Assembly: GCF_014109805.1 (NCBI RefSeq)
Contig: NZ_CP059400.1
Span: forward strand, 2,636,001-2,700,000
Direction of reading: 5' to 3'
Length of the DNA: 64,000 nt
Origin: Legionella sp. PC1000
Lineage (GTDB): Bacteria > Pseudomonadota > Gammaproteobacteria > Legionellales > Legionellaceae
Of this stretch, positions 49,948 to 61,411 are shown piece after piece (position 1 is the stretch's first letter; each line of letters starts with the position of its first letter). Below the pieces are notes generated by a model. The model was not told where the DNA came from. It searched no databases and saw only the letters and a program-made list of their open reading frames with translations. The position numbers were made by a program, and so were the translations under genes.

Positions 49948-50519
49948 TGAATGCAACAAAACAATTCATGTGGCTTTTTTTTACTTTAATACTCCTGGCT
50001 TGTTCAGGATGGTATTACAGTCACTCAAAAACATTAATCCGTCTGGATAGCGAAACCTTGGCGAATTCAGTAGATACTACGATTTCTAACGTTATAGTGC
50101 GTCAGTTTAATCAACAAGGACTGCTTGCCAATCAACTCACCTCCCCCTTCATGCAACATATTCAAAAAGATAATGTCTATTTATTTCAAAATCCGCATAT
50201 TGTAGTAAGTCAGGAAGAGCAAGCACCGTGGGATATTAGCTCAATAAAAGCCAAATCGTTTGAAGGTGGAAAACAAATTACCTTTACAGGTAATGTTGTT
50301 GTGCACCAAAAAAAGGGAAATAATTCACAAGAAAGTACATTAAAAACAGAGGAAGTAACCTACTACCCTAAGGAAAAGAAAGCAAGTTCCGATGTGCTTG
50401 TTACATACGAACAACCAGGTAATATTATTCAATCGACTGGAATGAATGCTTATCTCGATGAAAAAAGAGTAGAGTTACTACACCAGGCAAGAGGAAGTTA
50501 TGTTCCAGCGAATGGTTAA
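49947..50519 (+). CDS. lptC: LPS export protein LptC
   Basis: 190 residues with one N-terminal membrane anchor (FMWLFFTLILLACSGWYY) and a periplasmic LptC/OstA-like beta-jellyroll (NVYLFQNPHIVVSQEEQAPWDISSIKAK ... ITFTGNVVVHQKKG). It links the inner membrane LptBFG complex to LptA. Its 3' end overlaps the lptA start by 20 bases. Confidence 0.93.
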   Translation: MNATKQFMWLFFTLILLACSGWYYSHSKTLIRLDSETLANSVDTTISNVIVRQFNQQGLLANQLTSPFMQHIQKDNVYLFQNPHIVVSQEEQAPWDISSIKAKSFEGGKQITFTGNVVVHQKKGNNSQESTLKTEEVTYYPKEKKASSDVLVTYEQPGNIIQSTGMNAYLDEKRVELLHQARGSYVPANG

Positions 50520-51009
50520 CTACAGTTTGTTCTTTCTTTTAATGTTCTCTTCTTTTGCATACGCACTTACAGAAGATAAAGAAAAAGTAATGCATGTAAT
50601 GGCCGACTCAGCTGATCTCAGTCAGCAGGAGCATAAAGGGATTTATACTGGCAATGTTGAATTGGTACAAGGGACAACAAATCTGCAAGCCTCTAAAGCA
50701 GTGACTCTAGGGAATAAAAAAAATCAACTTGAGGTTGCTATAGCTACTGGAACTTCTGAGAAACAAGCACATTATTGGACAATAACCGACCCCAACAAAC
50801 CTCCAGTACATGCCTATGCTGACACCATTCGTTATTATCCACTGCGCCATTTAATTGAATTAATAGGAAATGCTCGAGTAGAACAAGGAGAAAACTCTTT
50901 TTCTGCTGCAAAAATAAGCTATGATACCGAAAAACAACATGTTCTGTCTCAAGGTAATGGCAGTAAACGGATTACTATTATTTATCATCCAGAAAAGAAA
51001 CCATCATGA
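50500..51009 (+). CDS. lptA: LPS export periplasmic bridge protein LptA
   Basis: 169 residues with a signal peptide ([22 protein letters not shown]). The OstA-type beta-jellyroll is visible ([36 protein letters not shown] and [27 protein letters not shown]). It bridges LptC and LptD across the periplasm. The start is either 50500 or 50512; GAGGAA at 50491-50496 leaves only 3 nt for the first. Overlaps lptB by 4 bases. Confidence 0.93.
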   Translation: MFQRMVNYSLFFLLMFSSFAYALTEDKEKVMHVMADSADLSQQEHKGIYTGNVELVQGTTNLQASKAVTLGNKKNQLEVAIATGTSEKQAHYWTITDPNKPPVHAYADTIRYYPLRHLIELIGNARVEQGENSFSAAKISYDTEKQHVLSQGNGSKRITIIYHPEKKPS

Positions 51010-51731
51010 GCATCCTGGAAGCGCGAAATCTAAAAAAATCGTTTAAATCGCGAACTGTGGTTAATGGCATCAGCATCCATATTAAAAAAGGTGAATGTGT
51101 TGGCCTATTAGGACCTAATGGAGCAGGAAAAACAACTTGTTTTTATATGATAGTTGGTTTGCAATCATGCGATGAGGGTCAAATTTTCCTGTCCCATCAG
51201 GATATAACAACATATGCCATGCATCAAAGGGCACGCTTAGGGATCAGCTATCTTCCCCAAGAAGCTTCTGTTTTTCGTAAACTCAGTGTGGCAGAGAATA
51301 TTATGGCCATCCTAGAACTTAGGCCTGATTTAAATGAGCAGGCCCGAGAAGAAAAACTGGATCTGTTGCTGCAAGAATTTCATATTTCACATCTTTATAA
51401 AAGTCTAGGTATGTCCTTATCCGGGGGAGAACGACGACGTGTTGAGATTGCAAGGGCCCTTGCAATAGAGCCATCTTTTATACTTCTTGATGAACCTTTT
51501 GCTGGGGTCGATCCTATTTCGGTCATTGATATCAAAAAAATCATCCAACATTTATGTAATAAAGGCATTGGCGTTTTAATTACCGATCATAATGTAAGAG
51601 AAACCCTGGATATATGCGAACGGGCTTATATTGTCAGCCAAGGAAAAATATTGTGCGAAGGAACCCCAAACATTATACTGGCCAATCAACAGGTTAGAGC
51701 TGTTTATTTAGGTGAGGAGTTCACTTTATAA
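51006..51731 (+). CDS. lptB: LPS export ABC ATPase LptB
   Basis: 241 residues: Walker [14 protein letters not shown], signature [15 protein letters not shown], Walker [14 protein letters not shown] and switch His in ITDHNVRET. It powers extraction of LPS from the inner membrane with LptF and LptG (not in the window). rpoN, which often follows lptB, is absent; a palindromic repeat and then trpG follow. Confidence 0.97.
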   Translation: MSILEARNLKKSFKSRTVVNGISIHIKKGECVGLLGPNGAGKTTCFYMIVGLQSCDEGQIFLSHQDITTYAMHQRARLGISYLPQEASVFRKLSVAENIMAILELRPDLNEQAREEKLDLLLQEFHISHLYKSLGMSLSGGERRRVEIARALAIEPSFILLDEPFAGVDPISVIDIKKIIQHLCNKGIGVLITDHNVRETLDICERAYIVSQGKILCEGTPNIILANQQVRAVYLGEEFTL

Positions 51732-51756
51732 AATAAAATTGAAGGTTGGGTACCTT

Positions 51757-51845
51757 GTGTAGCCTGGGTGCAGCGCAGCGAAACCCGGGTTTAACTCACT
51801 CTAATCCATGATCCCGGGTTTCGCTGCGCTGCACCCAGGCTACAC
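51757..51845. repeat. GTAGCCTGGG repeat, perfect 33-bp inverted arms
   Basis: The arms at 51757-51789 and 51813-51845 are exactly complementary over 33 bases around a 23-base loop. This is the best preserved copy of the family in the window and lies between lptB and trpG. The arms start GTGTAGCCTGGGTGCAGCGC. It can act as a strong terminator-like barrier. Confidence 0.92.
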
Positions 51846-51871
51846 TCATCAACTAATATTTTGTTTTTAAC

Positions 51872-52450
51872 ATGCTGCTTATTATCGACAATTACGACTC
51901 ATTTACCTACAATCTGGTACAATATTTCCAATGCCTCAATCAGGAAGTATGTGTTTACACCCATGATCAAATCAGTGTCAACCAAATAAAAAAACTTGCT
52001 CCTAAATACTTGGTCATCTCCCCAGGGCCAAAAGCTCCTGATGATGCAGGTATTTCTATGGAGGCAATTCGTTCGTTTTATCGTACCATTCCTATATTAG
52101 GTGTTTGTCTTGGACACCAAAGTATTGCCCAAGTCTTTGGGGGACGAATAATTCCTGCCCCGGAAATCATGCATGGAAAAACGTCAATCATAGAACATAA
52201 TCAACAAGGAATTTTTAAAAATATTCCAAATTATTTCAAAGCAACCCGTTATCATTCCTTGGCAGTAGATAAAAACGCTCTTCCAGAATGTTTTTCTATC
52301 GATGCATGGGTATATGATACAATTATGGCAATTTCGCATCGTCATTATCCTGTTTTTGGTCTACAATTCCATCCAGAAGCAATATTAAGCCAATATGGAC
52401 TGCAATTATTAGAGAATTTCTTAAAATATGAAACCCAATCTTTTATTTGA
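51872..52450 (+). CDS. trpG: Anthranilate synthase glutaminase component (TrpG/PabA)
   Basis: 192 residues, a class I glutamine amidotransferase with the catalytic Cys in ILGVCLGHQSIAQVFGG and His-Glu in FGLQFHPEAILSQYG. It supplies ammonia for anthranilate (or aminodeoxychorismate) synthesis; the family is often shared between both pathways. Being directly upstream of trpD and overlapping it by 23 bases favours trpG. trpE is not here. Confidence 0.93.
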   Translation: MLLIIDNYDSFTYNLVQYFQCLNQEVCVYTHDQISVNQIKKLAPKYLVISPGPKAPDDAGISMEAIRSFYRTIPILGVCLGHQSIAQVFGGRIIPAPEIMHGKTSIIEHNQQGIFKNIPNYFKATRYHSLAVDKNALPECFSIDAWVYDTIMAISHRHYPVFGLQFHPEAILSQYGLQLLENFLKYETQSFI

Positions 52451-53462
52451 GCATCTCATCGCGAAAAAAAATTTAAATCCAGAACAAATGCAAGCTGTCA
52501 TTCATGCTTGTATGTCAGGCCAATATAATGACGTACAAATCGCGACTTTTTTAGCGCTCATGCGTATGAAAGGTGAAACAACCGATGAATTAATTGCTGC
52601 TGCGGAAGTAATGCAACACCTGGCCCATCCGATAGAATTAGGTACTAACTTAATTGATATCGTAGGGACAGGCGGAGACGGTAAAAATACATTTAATGTC
52701 TCAACGGCGTGTAGTTTTGTAGTAGCTGCCGCAGGATACCCAGTAGCGAAACATGGCAATCGTTCTGTCTCAAGTCGTAGCGGTAGCGCTGACTTATTAG
52801 AACAAGCAGGCTTTATACTAAACCTATCTGATCAGCAAATAAAAAAGTGCATTCAACAATGTGGCTTGGCATTTTTATTTGCCCCCCATTATCATCCAGC
52901 GATGCAACATGCACGAACAGCGCGGCAACAACTCGGCATTCGGACCTTGTTCAATCTACTTGGCCCATTAATTAATCCTGCTCGAGTAAAAAAGCAAGTT
53001 GTTGGTGTATTTTCAACGGCTTGGCAAAAACCATTAGCTGCAGTTCTTGCTCATTTAGGAAGCGAAAGAGCCTTAGTAGTAAGTTCCCAAGATGGCTTAG
53101 ATGAAGTCAGTGTAGTCGCGCCTACAGACGTCATTGAGTATCGAGAAGGAGCTTTTAATCACTGGATAATTGACCCAGAAGACTATAACATCAAGCATCA
53201 CTCGTTAAATGAAGTGATTGTTGATTCACCAGCCCAAAGTTTAGAATTGATTCAAGCAGTGTTTTCTGGAAAACATGGTGCAGCGCGTGATATGGTTTTA
53301 TTGAATTCCGCAGCAGCAATTTATTGCGCTCACGGAGCGATTTCTTTTGTACACGCATTAGAGCAGGCCAAAATCGTTATAGATAACGGTAAAGCCAACC
53401 ATTGTTTTACTCAACTTAATCAACTAACCCAAACTTTAAATAAAGAATCGCATCATGAATAG
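52428..53462 (+). CDS. trpD: Anthranilate phosphoribosyltransferase TrpD
   Basis: 344 residues. Motifs [14 protein letters not shown] (PRPP/Mg), [18 protein letters not shown] and [14 protein letters not shown] are intact. It attaches ribose phosphate to anthranilate. It overlaps trpG by 23 bases and trpC by 8, so the three are translated together. Confidence 0.96.
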   Translation: MKPNLLFEHLIAKKNLNPEQMQAVIHACMSGQYNDVQIATFLALMRMKGETTDELIAAAEVMQHLAHPIELGTNLIDIVGTGGDGKNTFNVSTACSFVVAAAGYPVAKHGNRSVSSRSGSADLLEQAGFILNLSDQQIKKCIQQCGLAFLFAPHYHPAMQHARTARQQLGIRTLFNLLGPLINPARVKKQVVGVFSTAWQKPLAAVLAHLGSERALVVSSQDGLDEVSVVAPTDVIEYREGAFNHWIIDPEDYNIKHHSLNEVIVDSPAQSLELIQAVFSGKHGAARDMVLLNSAAAIYCAHGAISFVHALEQAKIVIDNGKANHCFTQLNQLTQTLNKESHHE

Positions 53463-54234
53463 TATGTTACAACGTATCGCCCAACGTAAGCAGGAAGAAG
53501 TTGCTCTTGCAAAGAAAAATAAACCCATAAATGTATTGGCACAACAACCCATTATGGAGCGACGTGACTTTGTTGCCGCTCTGCAACCTAAGGAAACTCC
53601 AGCAATTATTGCAGAAATTAAACGAGCCTCTCCAAGCAAAGGATTGATTCGAGAAGATTTTAATGTGAACGAGATTGCTACAATTTATGGGAAACATGGT
53701 GCACGCTGCCTTTCAGTCCTTACTGATGTAGATTTTTTTCAAGGGCAGCCTGAGTATATAGCCCAAGCAAAATCACATTGTAAATTACCTGTACTACGGA
53801 AAGATTTTATTCTTGACTCTTATCAAATTTATGAAAGCTTAGCATTAAGCGCAGACTGTATCTTACTTATTGTCGCATTACTTGATGATGTTCAGCTGGC
53901 AGATTTCTGCCAATTAGCACACGAGCTAGACATGACGGTGCTTGTGGAAAGCCATAGCGAAGAAGAGCTGGATCGCGCGTTACGGTTACCCACTCCTTTA
54001 ATCGGCATTAATAATCGCAGTCTTCATACTTTTAAGACCGACATTCAACTCAGTATCCAGTTAAAACAATATATCCCCCAAGATAAAATAATCATCACTG
54101 AAAGTGGTATTAATACCCATTCAGATATAAATTTAATGCAATCTCATGGAATTAATACTTTTCTCATTGGAGAAAGTCTAATGAGAGCTAAAGATATAGG
54201 AGAAGCTCTAGATCAGCTTATAAAAGGGGACTAA
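53455..54234 (+). CDS. trpC: Indole-3-glycerol phosphate synthase TrpC
   Basis: 259 residues, the monofunctional form (no TrpF fusion). The first TIM-barrel strand [15 protein letters not shown], the catalytic region [15 protein letters not shown] and [10 protein letters not shown] are conserved. Last gene of the trpGDC run; the other trp genes lie elsewhere. Confidence 0.96.
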   Translation: MNSMLQRIAQRKQEEVALAKKNKPINVLAQQPIMERRDFVAALQPKETPAIIAEIKRASPSKGLIREDFNVNEIATIYGKHGARCLSVLTDVDFFQGQPEYIAQAKSHCKLPVLRKDFILDSYQIYESLALSADCILLIVALLDDVQLADFCQLAHELDMTVLVESHSEEELDRALRLPTPLIGINNRSLHTFKTDIQLSIQLKQYIPQDKIIITESGINTHSDINLMQSHGINTFLIGESLMRAKDIGEALDQLIKGD

Positions 54235-54264
54235 TAGAGCAGCGTGAGTGCGCTGTAGTGTTTT

Positions 54265-54342
54265 GCAGCCTGGGTGAAGACGTAAGCAGTAACCCCCAGG
54301 TTGACACTTTCACGGGTTACGCTACGCTTCACCCAGGGCTAC
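54265..54342. repeat. GTAGCCTGGG repeat copy after trpC
   Basis: GCAGCCTGGGTGAAG on the left and CTTCACCCAGGGCTAC on the right form imperfect arms with inner AACCCCCAGG and CACGGGTTAC. It fills the first half of the 312-base gap between trpC and the SDR gene. Confidence 0.75.
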
Positions 54343-54346
54343 TTAA

Positions 54347-54493
54347 TTATTCCCAATTTGGCTCAGAAGGTTGTGAGGGCTCAGGCTCCGGAGAACCAGG
54401 ATTATCAGGCTCATACGGCTCTGGTTCTGTTGGATATTCGTCAGGCTCATCAGGATATTCATAAGGGTCTGGTATTTCGTCTCCGTTTTTCAA
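54347..54493 (-). CDS. Small Pro/Glu-rich repeat protein (possible)
   Basis: In the 312-base gap after trpC the minus strand holds a 48-codon frame from a TTG at 54491-54493 to TAA at 54347-54349. It encodes a regular acidic Pro/Glu/Tyr peptide: IPDPYEYPDEPDEYPTEPEP, then YEPDNPGSPEPEP and a final PSEPNWE. A stop codon lies 15 bases upstream in frame, which fixes the possible starts. The plus-strand reading of the same DNA is a Ser/Gly-rich string with no start signal. The TTG start and small size leave doubt. Confidence 0.45.
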   Translation of the reverse strand: MKNGDEIPDPYEYPDEPDEYPTEPEPYEPDNPGSPEPEPSQPSEPNWE

Positions 54494-54546
54494 AATAACA
54501 CCATTATGTTAGTAATATTTATAAAATTATAGCAAAAGGAAAGAAA

Positions 54547-55383
54547 ATGAAAGTGGCTGTAATCACCGGCGCTGCAAATGGGATTGGCTTAGCATTAAGC
54601 CAAGTCAATTTACAACGCGGCAACATTGTAGTTATGGTAGATAAAGATGAAATTAAACTTAAGCAGGAAGCCAAACGATTATTGAGCCTGTTCCCAGAAA
54701 AAATTCTAGAAATTCCTTGTGATGTAACACAACCTAATGACGTGGCACAATTGGCACAGCGCGTTGAAAGCCAATTAGGGCGTATTGATTGGATCTATAA
54801 TAATGCAGGCATTATAGGCCAATTAGGCCCCCTTTGGGATTTGAATTCTGAACACATCCAAACAGTCATGGAGGTTAATTTATATGGAATGATTCATATC
54901 ATCCAGGCTTTTATTCCTTTTTTATTCCAACAAACCTTTAATTCACATATTATCAATATAGCAAGCTTATATTCGTTATGTACGGGTTCCCAGACAACTC
55001 CTTATGCCATGTCAAAACATGCGGTACTTGCCTTGTCTGAATCATTGTTTTTTGATCTGACACGCCTGAAAAAACCAGTAGATGTCTCAGTAGTTTTCCC
55101 TTCTTTTACTGATACATCTCTTTTATCTCATACTACCAATGCAAACTCGTCCTTTCATGAAGTGTTACAATCTCTTTTATCGCATTCGCGCCCTGCCATG
55201 GATATAGCGGAACATATTGTTTATGAAGTAGAACACAAGAAATTCTATATTTTTCCGGATAAAGAAGTCAAAGGATATTGTCAGGAACGTATCAAGGCAA
55301 TGATTTTACAAGAAAAACCCCATGTAACGAATATTGAAAAATTAATGGGTTCGCTCCTTAAACGGCAGGAATCCAGGAATTAA
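54547..55383 (+). CDS. Short-chain dehydrogenase/reductase
   Basis: 278 residues, classical SDR. The cofactor site is ITGAANGIGLALS, the NAG motif is in YNNAGIIGQ, the active Ser lies in IINIASLYSLC and the Tyr-Lys pair in TPYAMSKHAVLAL. Asp at VDKDE after the second strand favours NAD(H). An extended C-terminal part (to 278 residues) is longer than a minimal SDR. The substrate is unknown. It is convergent with the flavin monooxygenase, and the pair might serve one pathway. Confidence 0.88.
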   Translation: MKVAVITGAANGIGLALSQVNLQRGNIVVMVDKDEIKLKQEAKRLLSLFPEKILEIPCDVTQPNDVAQLAQRVESQLGRIDWIYNNAGIIGQLGPLWDLNSEHIQTVMEVNLYGMIHIIQAFIPFLFQQTFNSHIINIASLYSLCTGSQTTPYAMSKHAVLALSESLFFDLTRLKKPVDVSVVFPSFTDTSLLSHTTNANSSFHEVLQSLLSHSRPAMDIAEHIVYEVEHKKFYIFPDKEVKGYCQERIKAMILQEKPHVTNIEKLMGSLLKRQESRN

Positions 55384-55385
55384 TC

Positions 55386-55421
55386 GTAGCCTGGTGGAGG
55401 GGAAGTCATAACCCAGGCTAC
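55386..55421. terminator. Hairpin from the GTAGCCTGGG family between convergent genes
   Basis: GTAGCCTGG (55386-55394) pairs with CCAGGCTAC (55413-55421) around an 18-base loop. It lies in the 55-base space between the SDR gene and the flavin monooxygenase gene, whose 3' ends face each other. Confidence 0.7.
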
Positions 55422-55438
55422 AATTTCGCCGACTGCGA

Positions 55439-57485
<2,047 letters not shown>

Positions 57486-57677
57486 TTTATTTTTATTTAT
57501 ATATTATTTTAAAGCGAGGATCATAGCTTATTCTGAGAAGATTTGCCAAGATGGGCTTATAGATGAAGTGAAATTCTTTTGTCTCTATAAGTAAGTTATT
57601 AATTTTGGTACTCTTCCTGGAAATACAAAACTTTTTGTTTAAAATTTAGGGCTGTTATTTCTTGGGGACAATCACAA

Positions 57678-59015
57678 TTGATTATAGAAAAAACGAACAC
57701 AATTCTTACTGTCAGCCAACTTAATCGACAGGTTAAAAGCTATCTTGAAAATGAACTGGGTACGGTCCATGTCGAGGGAGAACTCTCCAATTTAAGTAAG
57801 CCGGTATCTGGGCATTTTTATTTTACCTTGAAAGACACTCATGCCCAAATTCGCTGTGTGTACTTTAAAAATCGCCATAGCAGCGCGTTTGCATATAAGC
57901 TATGTGATGGACAACATATAGTCGCCAGCGGCAGATTAAGTCTGTATGAAGCCCGTGGCGATTATCAATTAATAGTAGAACAAATTACTGAAGCGGGTCT
58001 GGGGGCACTCTACCAGCGTTTTGAACAATTAAAAAATAAACTGTCTGCCGAAGGTTTATTTGATTCAATAAAAAAAAGACCCATCCCGGTCATGCCTCGT
58101 GCCATTGGAATAATTACCTCAACCACTGGCGCCGCAATTCGCGATATATTATCCACTCTTGCTCGACGATTTCCCTTAGCTGATGTCTTCATCTATCCAA
58201 GTGAAGTTCAAGGTGCATCAGCAGCACAACAACTGATTAAGGCATTAAGACGCGCGAATTCTGAGAAACGATGTGATGTACTTCTACTTGCACGTGGTGG
58301 AGGAAGTATTGAAGATTTATGGGCATTTAATGATGAACAATTAGCACGTGACATTGCCAACAGCTCAATACCTATCGTATCAGGGGTCGGACATGAAACA
58401 GATTTTACAATTGCCGACTTTGTCGCGGATTACAGAGCGGAAACACCCACAGCAGCTGCTACTGCGGTGACGCCTGATTGTAATGAATTGTTTAAATTAC
58501 TAAATCACTCCATCTCACGAATGCATGATGCAATGTACCGTTTTTTGCAAAAATACCACATCAAATTACAACATTTAATCGAGAAAATATCTTCACCACA
58601 AAAGGCAATTGCCAGTTACTGGCAAACAACCGATTACCTTGAGCGGCAACTGTTTGCTTGCATGGGCTACCTCATAAAACAAAAAAAACATCAACTTCAT
58701 CTTTGCATTAACCATTTGCATGCTAAAAATCCTAAAACCCAAATCAAGCAAACGCTAATACTTTTACAAAAAATTTCAGCGCAATTAATCCATCATATGC
58801 AAAATAAGATCAATCAACTCAAATATCAATTAAGAACACAATTGTCTACCTTGCATGCAGTCAGTCCCTTAGCTACACTGGATAGAGGATATGCTATTAC
58901 AACGAAAAAAAATAAGGTGTTATTTTCCAGCCAACAAGTAAATATTGGCGAGACAATCGATGTGCGATTGGCACAAGGTAATTTAACTTGTGAAGTCACT
59001 CAAATATACGAGTAA
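57678..59015 (+). CDS. xseA: Exodeoxyribonuclease VII large subunit XseA
   Basis: 445 residues starting with TTG (57678); GGGGA at 57664-57668 is 9 nt upstream and supports this start, and the product begins with the conserved LTVSQLNRQVKSYLENELG. The OB-fold (VHVEGELSNLSKPVSGHFYFTLKD), the catalytic domain with LARGGGSIEDLWAFND, and a long helical C-terminal part with GYAIT near the end are present. With XseB it degrades single-stranded DNA from both ends. xseB is not adjacent. Confidence 0.95.
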   Translation: MIIEKTNTILTVSQLNRQVKSYLENELGTVHVEGELSNLSKPVSGHFYFTLKDTHAQIRCVYFKNRHSSAFAYKLCDGQHIVASGRLSLYEARGDYQLIVEQITEAGLGALYQRFEQLKNKLSAEGLFDSIKKRPIPVMPRAIGIITSTTGAAIRDILSTLARRFPLADVFIYPSEVQGASAAQQLIKALRRANSEKRCDVLLLARGGGSIEDLWAFNDEQLARDIANSSIPIVSGVGHETDFTIADFVADYRAETPTAAATAVTPDCNELFKLLNHSISRMHDAMYRFLQKYHIKLQHLIEKISSPQKAIASYWQTTDYLERQLFACMGYLIKQKKHQLHLCINHLHAKNPKTQIKQTLILLQKISAQLIHHMQNKINQLKYQLRTQLSTLHAVSPLATLDRGYAITTKKNKVLFSSQQVNIGETIDVRLAQGNLTCEVTQIYE

Positions 59016-59018
59016 AAA

Positions 59019-59636
59019 ATGCTTGAAGAACTGAATTACAGTTTAGACTGGATTATTAATCAAACAAAAAATAACATCCCCATTTTAGAAATTATTTTAT
59101 TAATTCCTTGGCTTTTCTTTTTTGTAAGCATATTTTTTAAAAAAATATTATTATTAGGAATTATCCCAAGACGCGTCAAAGGCTTGCCTGGCATTCTATT
59201 TGCGCCTCTATTACACGATAATTTCAATCATATATTTTTTAACTCGATCCCTTTAGTGGTTTTAAGTAATTTCATTTTGATTAACGGACTTGCATACTAT
59301 CTAGTGGTTACCCTTATGATTACAGTTTTAAGTGGAATTGCTATTTGGTGCTTTGCCCAATATGGCTTGCACATAGGTGCTAGTGGTGTAATTACTGGGT
59401 ACTGGGGTTTATTAGTGAGTAATATCTATCAAACCGGTACATTGACTACCATAATCTTGGGTATCATTTCTCTTTATTATTTTGCCGGTATCTTCTTTGG
59501 TATTTTTCCTAAAGACAAAGGTGTATCCTGGGAGGCTCATTTGTTTGGTCTTTTAGCCGGCTTAGCTACAAGCTATTTATTGGCACTTTATCCTGATTCC
59601 CTACAGATAATTCAAGGTTCATCTAATAATTTTTAA
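59019..59636 (+). CDS. Rhomboid-family intramembrane protease-like protein
   Basis: 205 residues with about six membrane segments. The catalytic Ser in HIGASGVITG and the His in SWEAHLFGLLAGL match the rhomboid dyad, and DNFNHIFFNSIPL matches the conserved HxxxxHxxxN-like second helix. It begins 3 bases after xseA, so the two are likely co-transcribed. The substrate is unknown. Confidence 0.9.
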   Translation: MLEELNYSLDWIINQTKNNIPILEIILLIPWLFFFVSIFFKKILLLGIIPRRVKGLPGILFAPLLHDNFNHIFFNSIPLVVLSNFILINGLAYYLVVTLMITVLSGIAIWCFAQYGLHIGASGVITGYWGLLVSNIYQTGTLTTIILGIISLYYFAGIFFGIFPKDKGVSWEAHLFGLLAGLATSYLLALYPDSLQIIQGSSNNF

Positions 59637-59644
59637 ACCGTTAG

Positions 59645-59775
59645 AGTCTGTTTATTTTTAAAACGATTGAACCAAAATGGCCATGATTTTTGAAGCACAT
59701 ACACATCGTATGTGAGCATTAGAGCGCAGAAAATCAGGACAGTTTGACCAAGATAGTAGAAATGCAAACAGACCC
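59645..59775. repeat. Dispersed repeat (GTCTGTT ... GAACCAAAATGG), longest copy
   Basis: From AGTCTGTT through TTGAACCAAAATGGCC, CGTATGTGAGC and AGTAGAAATGCAAACAGACCC. The outer ends GGTCTGTTT-like and AAACAGACC are complementary, so the element is palindromic. Other copies: 12221-12310, 34238-34345 and 36120-36182. It fills the 179-base gap after the rhomboid gene. Confidence 0.75.
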
Positions 59776-59815
59776 TATGCTATCCTAAAAATAAAAAATA
59801 ATTCGAGAAATTAAG

Positions 59816-60163
59816 ATGCGGTCACTCAAAACCTTTTTTTGTATTAGTATATTAAGTCTTTTTATTTCACCTGCTTACGCCGCCTCAACAACCCAATTCT
59901 TTATTTCCGGCTGTTGCGGCCAAATGGGGGGTGTTAGCTATTGCGATTCATCAGCAGGCCGCCTAGTGTGTAAAAATGGTTTTTACTCTACATGTTATTG
60001 CACACCGCATGCTGTAATGGATTTAAATCTCTTCCGCGGTTGCTGCTTATGGAAAGGTGGTGTTGTCTCTACTTACACCATAACTGGATACGTTGTATGT
60101 AATGACGGTTCCATTTCAGAAGAATGTTCTTTGCGGCCAGAAGAGAAAATCGCGGCATGGTAA
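59816..60163 (+). CDS. Small secreted Cys-rich protein
   Basis: 115 residues with a signal peptide (MRSLKTFFCISILSLFISPAYA). The mature ~93 residues hold a duplicated pattern GCCGQMGGV.YCDS...LVCKNG then GCCLWKGGVVS...VVCNDG, with 11 Cys in total, indicating disulfide-linked repeats. Not recognised beyond that. It stands alone; a ribosome site is not clear. Confidence 0.75.
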   Translation: MRSLKTFFCISILSLFISPAYAASTTQFFISGCCGQMGGVSYCDSSAGRLVCKNGFYSTCYCTPHAVMDLNLFRGCCLWKGGVVSTYTITGYVVCNDGSISEECSLRPEEKIAAW

Positions 60164-60338
60164 GCTCTAATTCTTCTTCAAGGTGCAATTTAGGACCCTG
60201 CTTGTTTTAGCCTGTGTAGCCAATTGGCTCATAAAGCAAATAAAAGCACCTACTGCATTAAATACTTGTTAAGAATCTGTCAGATCCTGACTGACCGGAT
60301 TGTTATGTCACTAACCTGTTGCGAGAGAGTATCGTTAA

Positions 60339-61157
60339 ATGCGCTATAAAGCCTTATCCATAGCAGGATTTGATGGCTCTGGCGGAGCTGGAATCCAAGC
60401 CGACCTAAAGACATTCTCAGCATTGGGTTGCTATGGAATGACCGTACTTACGGCATTACCTGTACAAAATACTTGCGGTGTAAAAAGCTGTTACAGTATT
60501 CCATTGCAAGCTATAGAAGATCAACTAAATGCTATTTTCGATGACATTAAACCTGACAGTATAAAAATAGGCATGCTTTTCAATAGTGAGATCATTGAAT
60601 TAGTCTCTTCATTTCTTAAGCGCAAAGCAATAGATATTCCTATTGTCATTGATCCTGTAACCGTTGCTAAAAGTGGCGATCCTTTATTACTACCCGAAGC
60701 TGTAGCCTCTTTAATAACAGAACTTATGCCTCTTGCTACCTTGATTACTCCTAACCTTCCGGAAGCATCTACGTTTACTGGTGTATATGCCTCGTCTGAA
60801 AAGGAAATGAAGTACATTGGTCAAAAGTTGCTTGGTTTTGGACCAAAATACGTTTTACTCAAAGGCGGACATCTGGAGTCATTAGAATCAAATGATTTAT
60901 TAATAGGAGCAAATGGAGATACTCATTGGTTTTCAAGTCCAAGAATTAATTCACGAAATACCCATGGAACTGGATGCACTCTTTCTGCCGCGATAACGGC
61001 TTGTCTTGCCCAAAAAATTGATTTAATTAAAGCATGTAGCATTGCAAAAAATTATGTGTTCAATGCCATAGATGCTGCAAAGGAAGAAAATATTGGTCTA
61101 GGAAATGGTCCGCTGCATCATTTTTATCATTTTTCGCCGGTACAATTGCTGGATTAA
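60339..61157 (+). CDS. thiD: Hydroxymethylpyrimidine (phosphate) kinase ThiD
   Basis: 272 residues of the PfkB/ThiD fold. GSGGAGIQADLKTFSALGCYGMTVLTALPVQNT is the conserved HMP-binding start (quoted in part), DPVTVAKSGDPLL is conserved, and the anion hole/catalytic base is in TGCTLSAAI (Asp replaced region NTHGTGCTLSA). It makes HMP-PP for thiamin. Single gene, closed by the hairpin at 61214-61260. Confidence 0.95.
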   Translation: MRYKALSIAGFDGSGGAGIQADLKTFSALGCYGMTVLTALPVQNTCGVKSCYSIPLQAIEDQLNAIFDDIKPDSIKIGMLFNSEIIELVSSFLKRKAIDIPIVIDPVTVAKSGDPLLLPEAVASLITELMPLATLITPNLPEASTFTGVYASSEKEMKYIGQKLLGFGPKYVLLKGGHLESLESNDLLIGANGDTHWFSSPRINSRNTHGTGCTLSAAITACLAQKIDLIKACSIAKNYVFNAIDAAKEENIGLGNGPLHHFYHFSPVQLLD

Positions 61158-61213
61158 AGAAAGCAGATTATGTAACAGGGCACGGGGTCTTTCACCTTAT
61201 TTGAATGCAGGGT

Positions 61214-61260
61214 AGCTTGGGTGCAGCGCAGCGGAACCCGGGTTGCGCTGCACCCAAGCT
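61214..61260. terminator. Hairpin from the GTAGCCTGGG family after thiD
   Basis: AGCTTGGGTGCAGCGCA (61214-61230) and TGCGCTGCACCCAAGCT (61244-61260) are perfectly complementary over 17 bases. Placed between the convergent thiD and O-antigen-ligase-like genes. No T tract, so it may be a repeat acting as a terminator. Confidence 0.7.
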
Positions 61261-61331
61261 CCAATATACTTTTTTGATTCGAGATCTTGACGTAGTTAAG
61301 TGGGCATTCAAGAAATACTTTTACTTGCCTA

Positions 61332-61411
61332 CTACGTGCGCGCTTTATCCGCGGAATCCAGGAAATTTGTAATAGATGCGGTGGATCCCGCGGATAACTC
61401 TCGGGAGGTAC
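61332..61411. repeat. Palindromic repeat forming the 3' end of the O-antigen-ligase-like gene
   Basis: CTACGTGCGCGCTTTATCC at 61332 onward and GTGGATCCCGCGGATAACTC from 61381 to 61411 are diverged copies of the two arms of the element at 29087-29196. Read on the minus strand this DNA codes the last ~26 residues of the ligase-like protein, and the stop TAG is the outer end of the element. Confidence 0.7.

Noticed and set aside
49947..51731. Possible rpoN gene after lptB, as in E. coli
   Set aside because: The region after lptB is a palindromic repeat followed by trpG; rpoN is not present here.
54258..54464. Plus-strand frame in the trpC-SDR gap giving a Ser/Gly-rich peptide
   Set aside because: The first half is translated repeat DNA (GTAGCCTGGG element), no ribosome site, and the minus strand of the second half reads as a more regular Pro/Glu-rich peptide.
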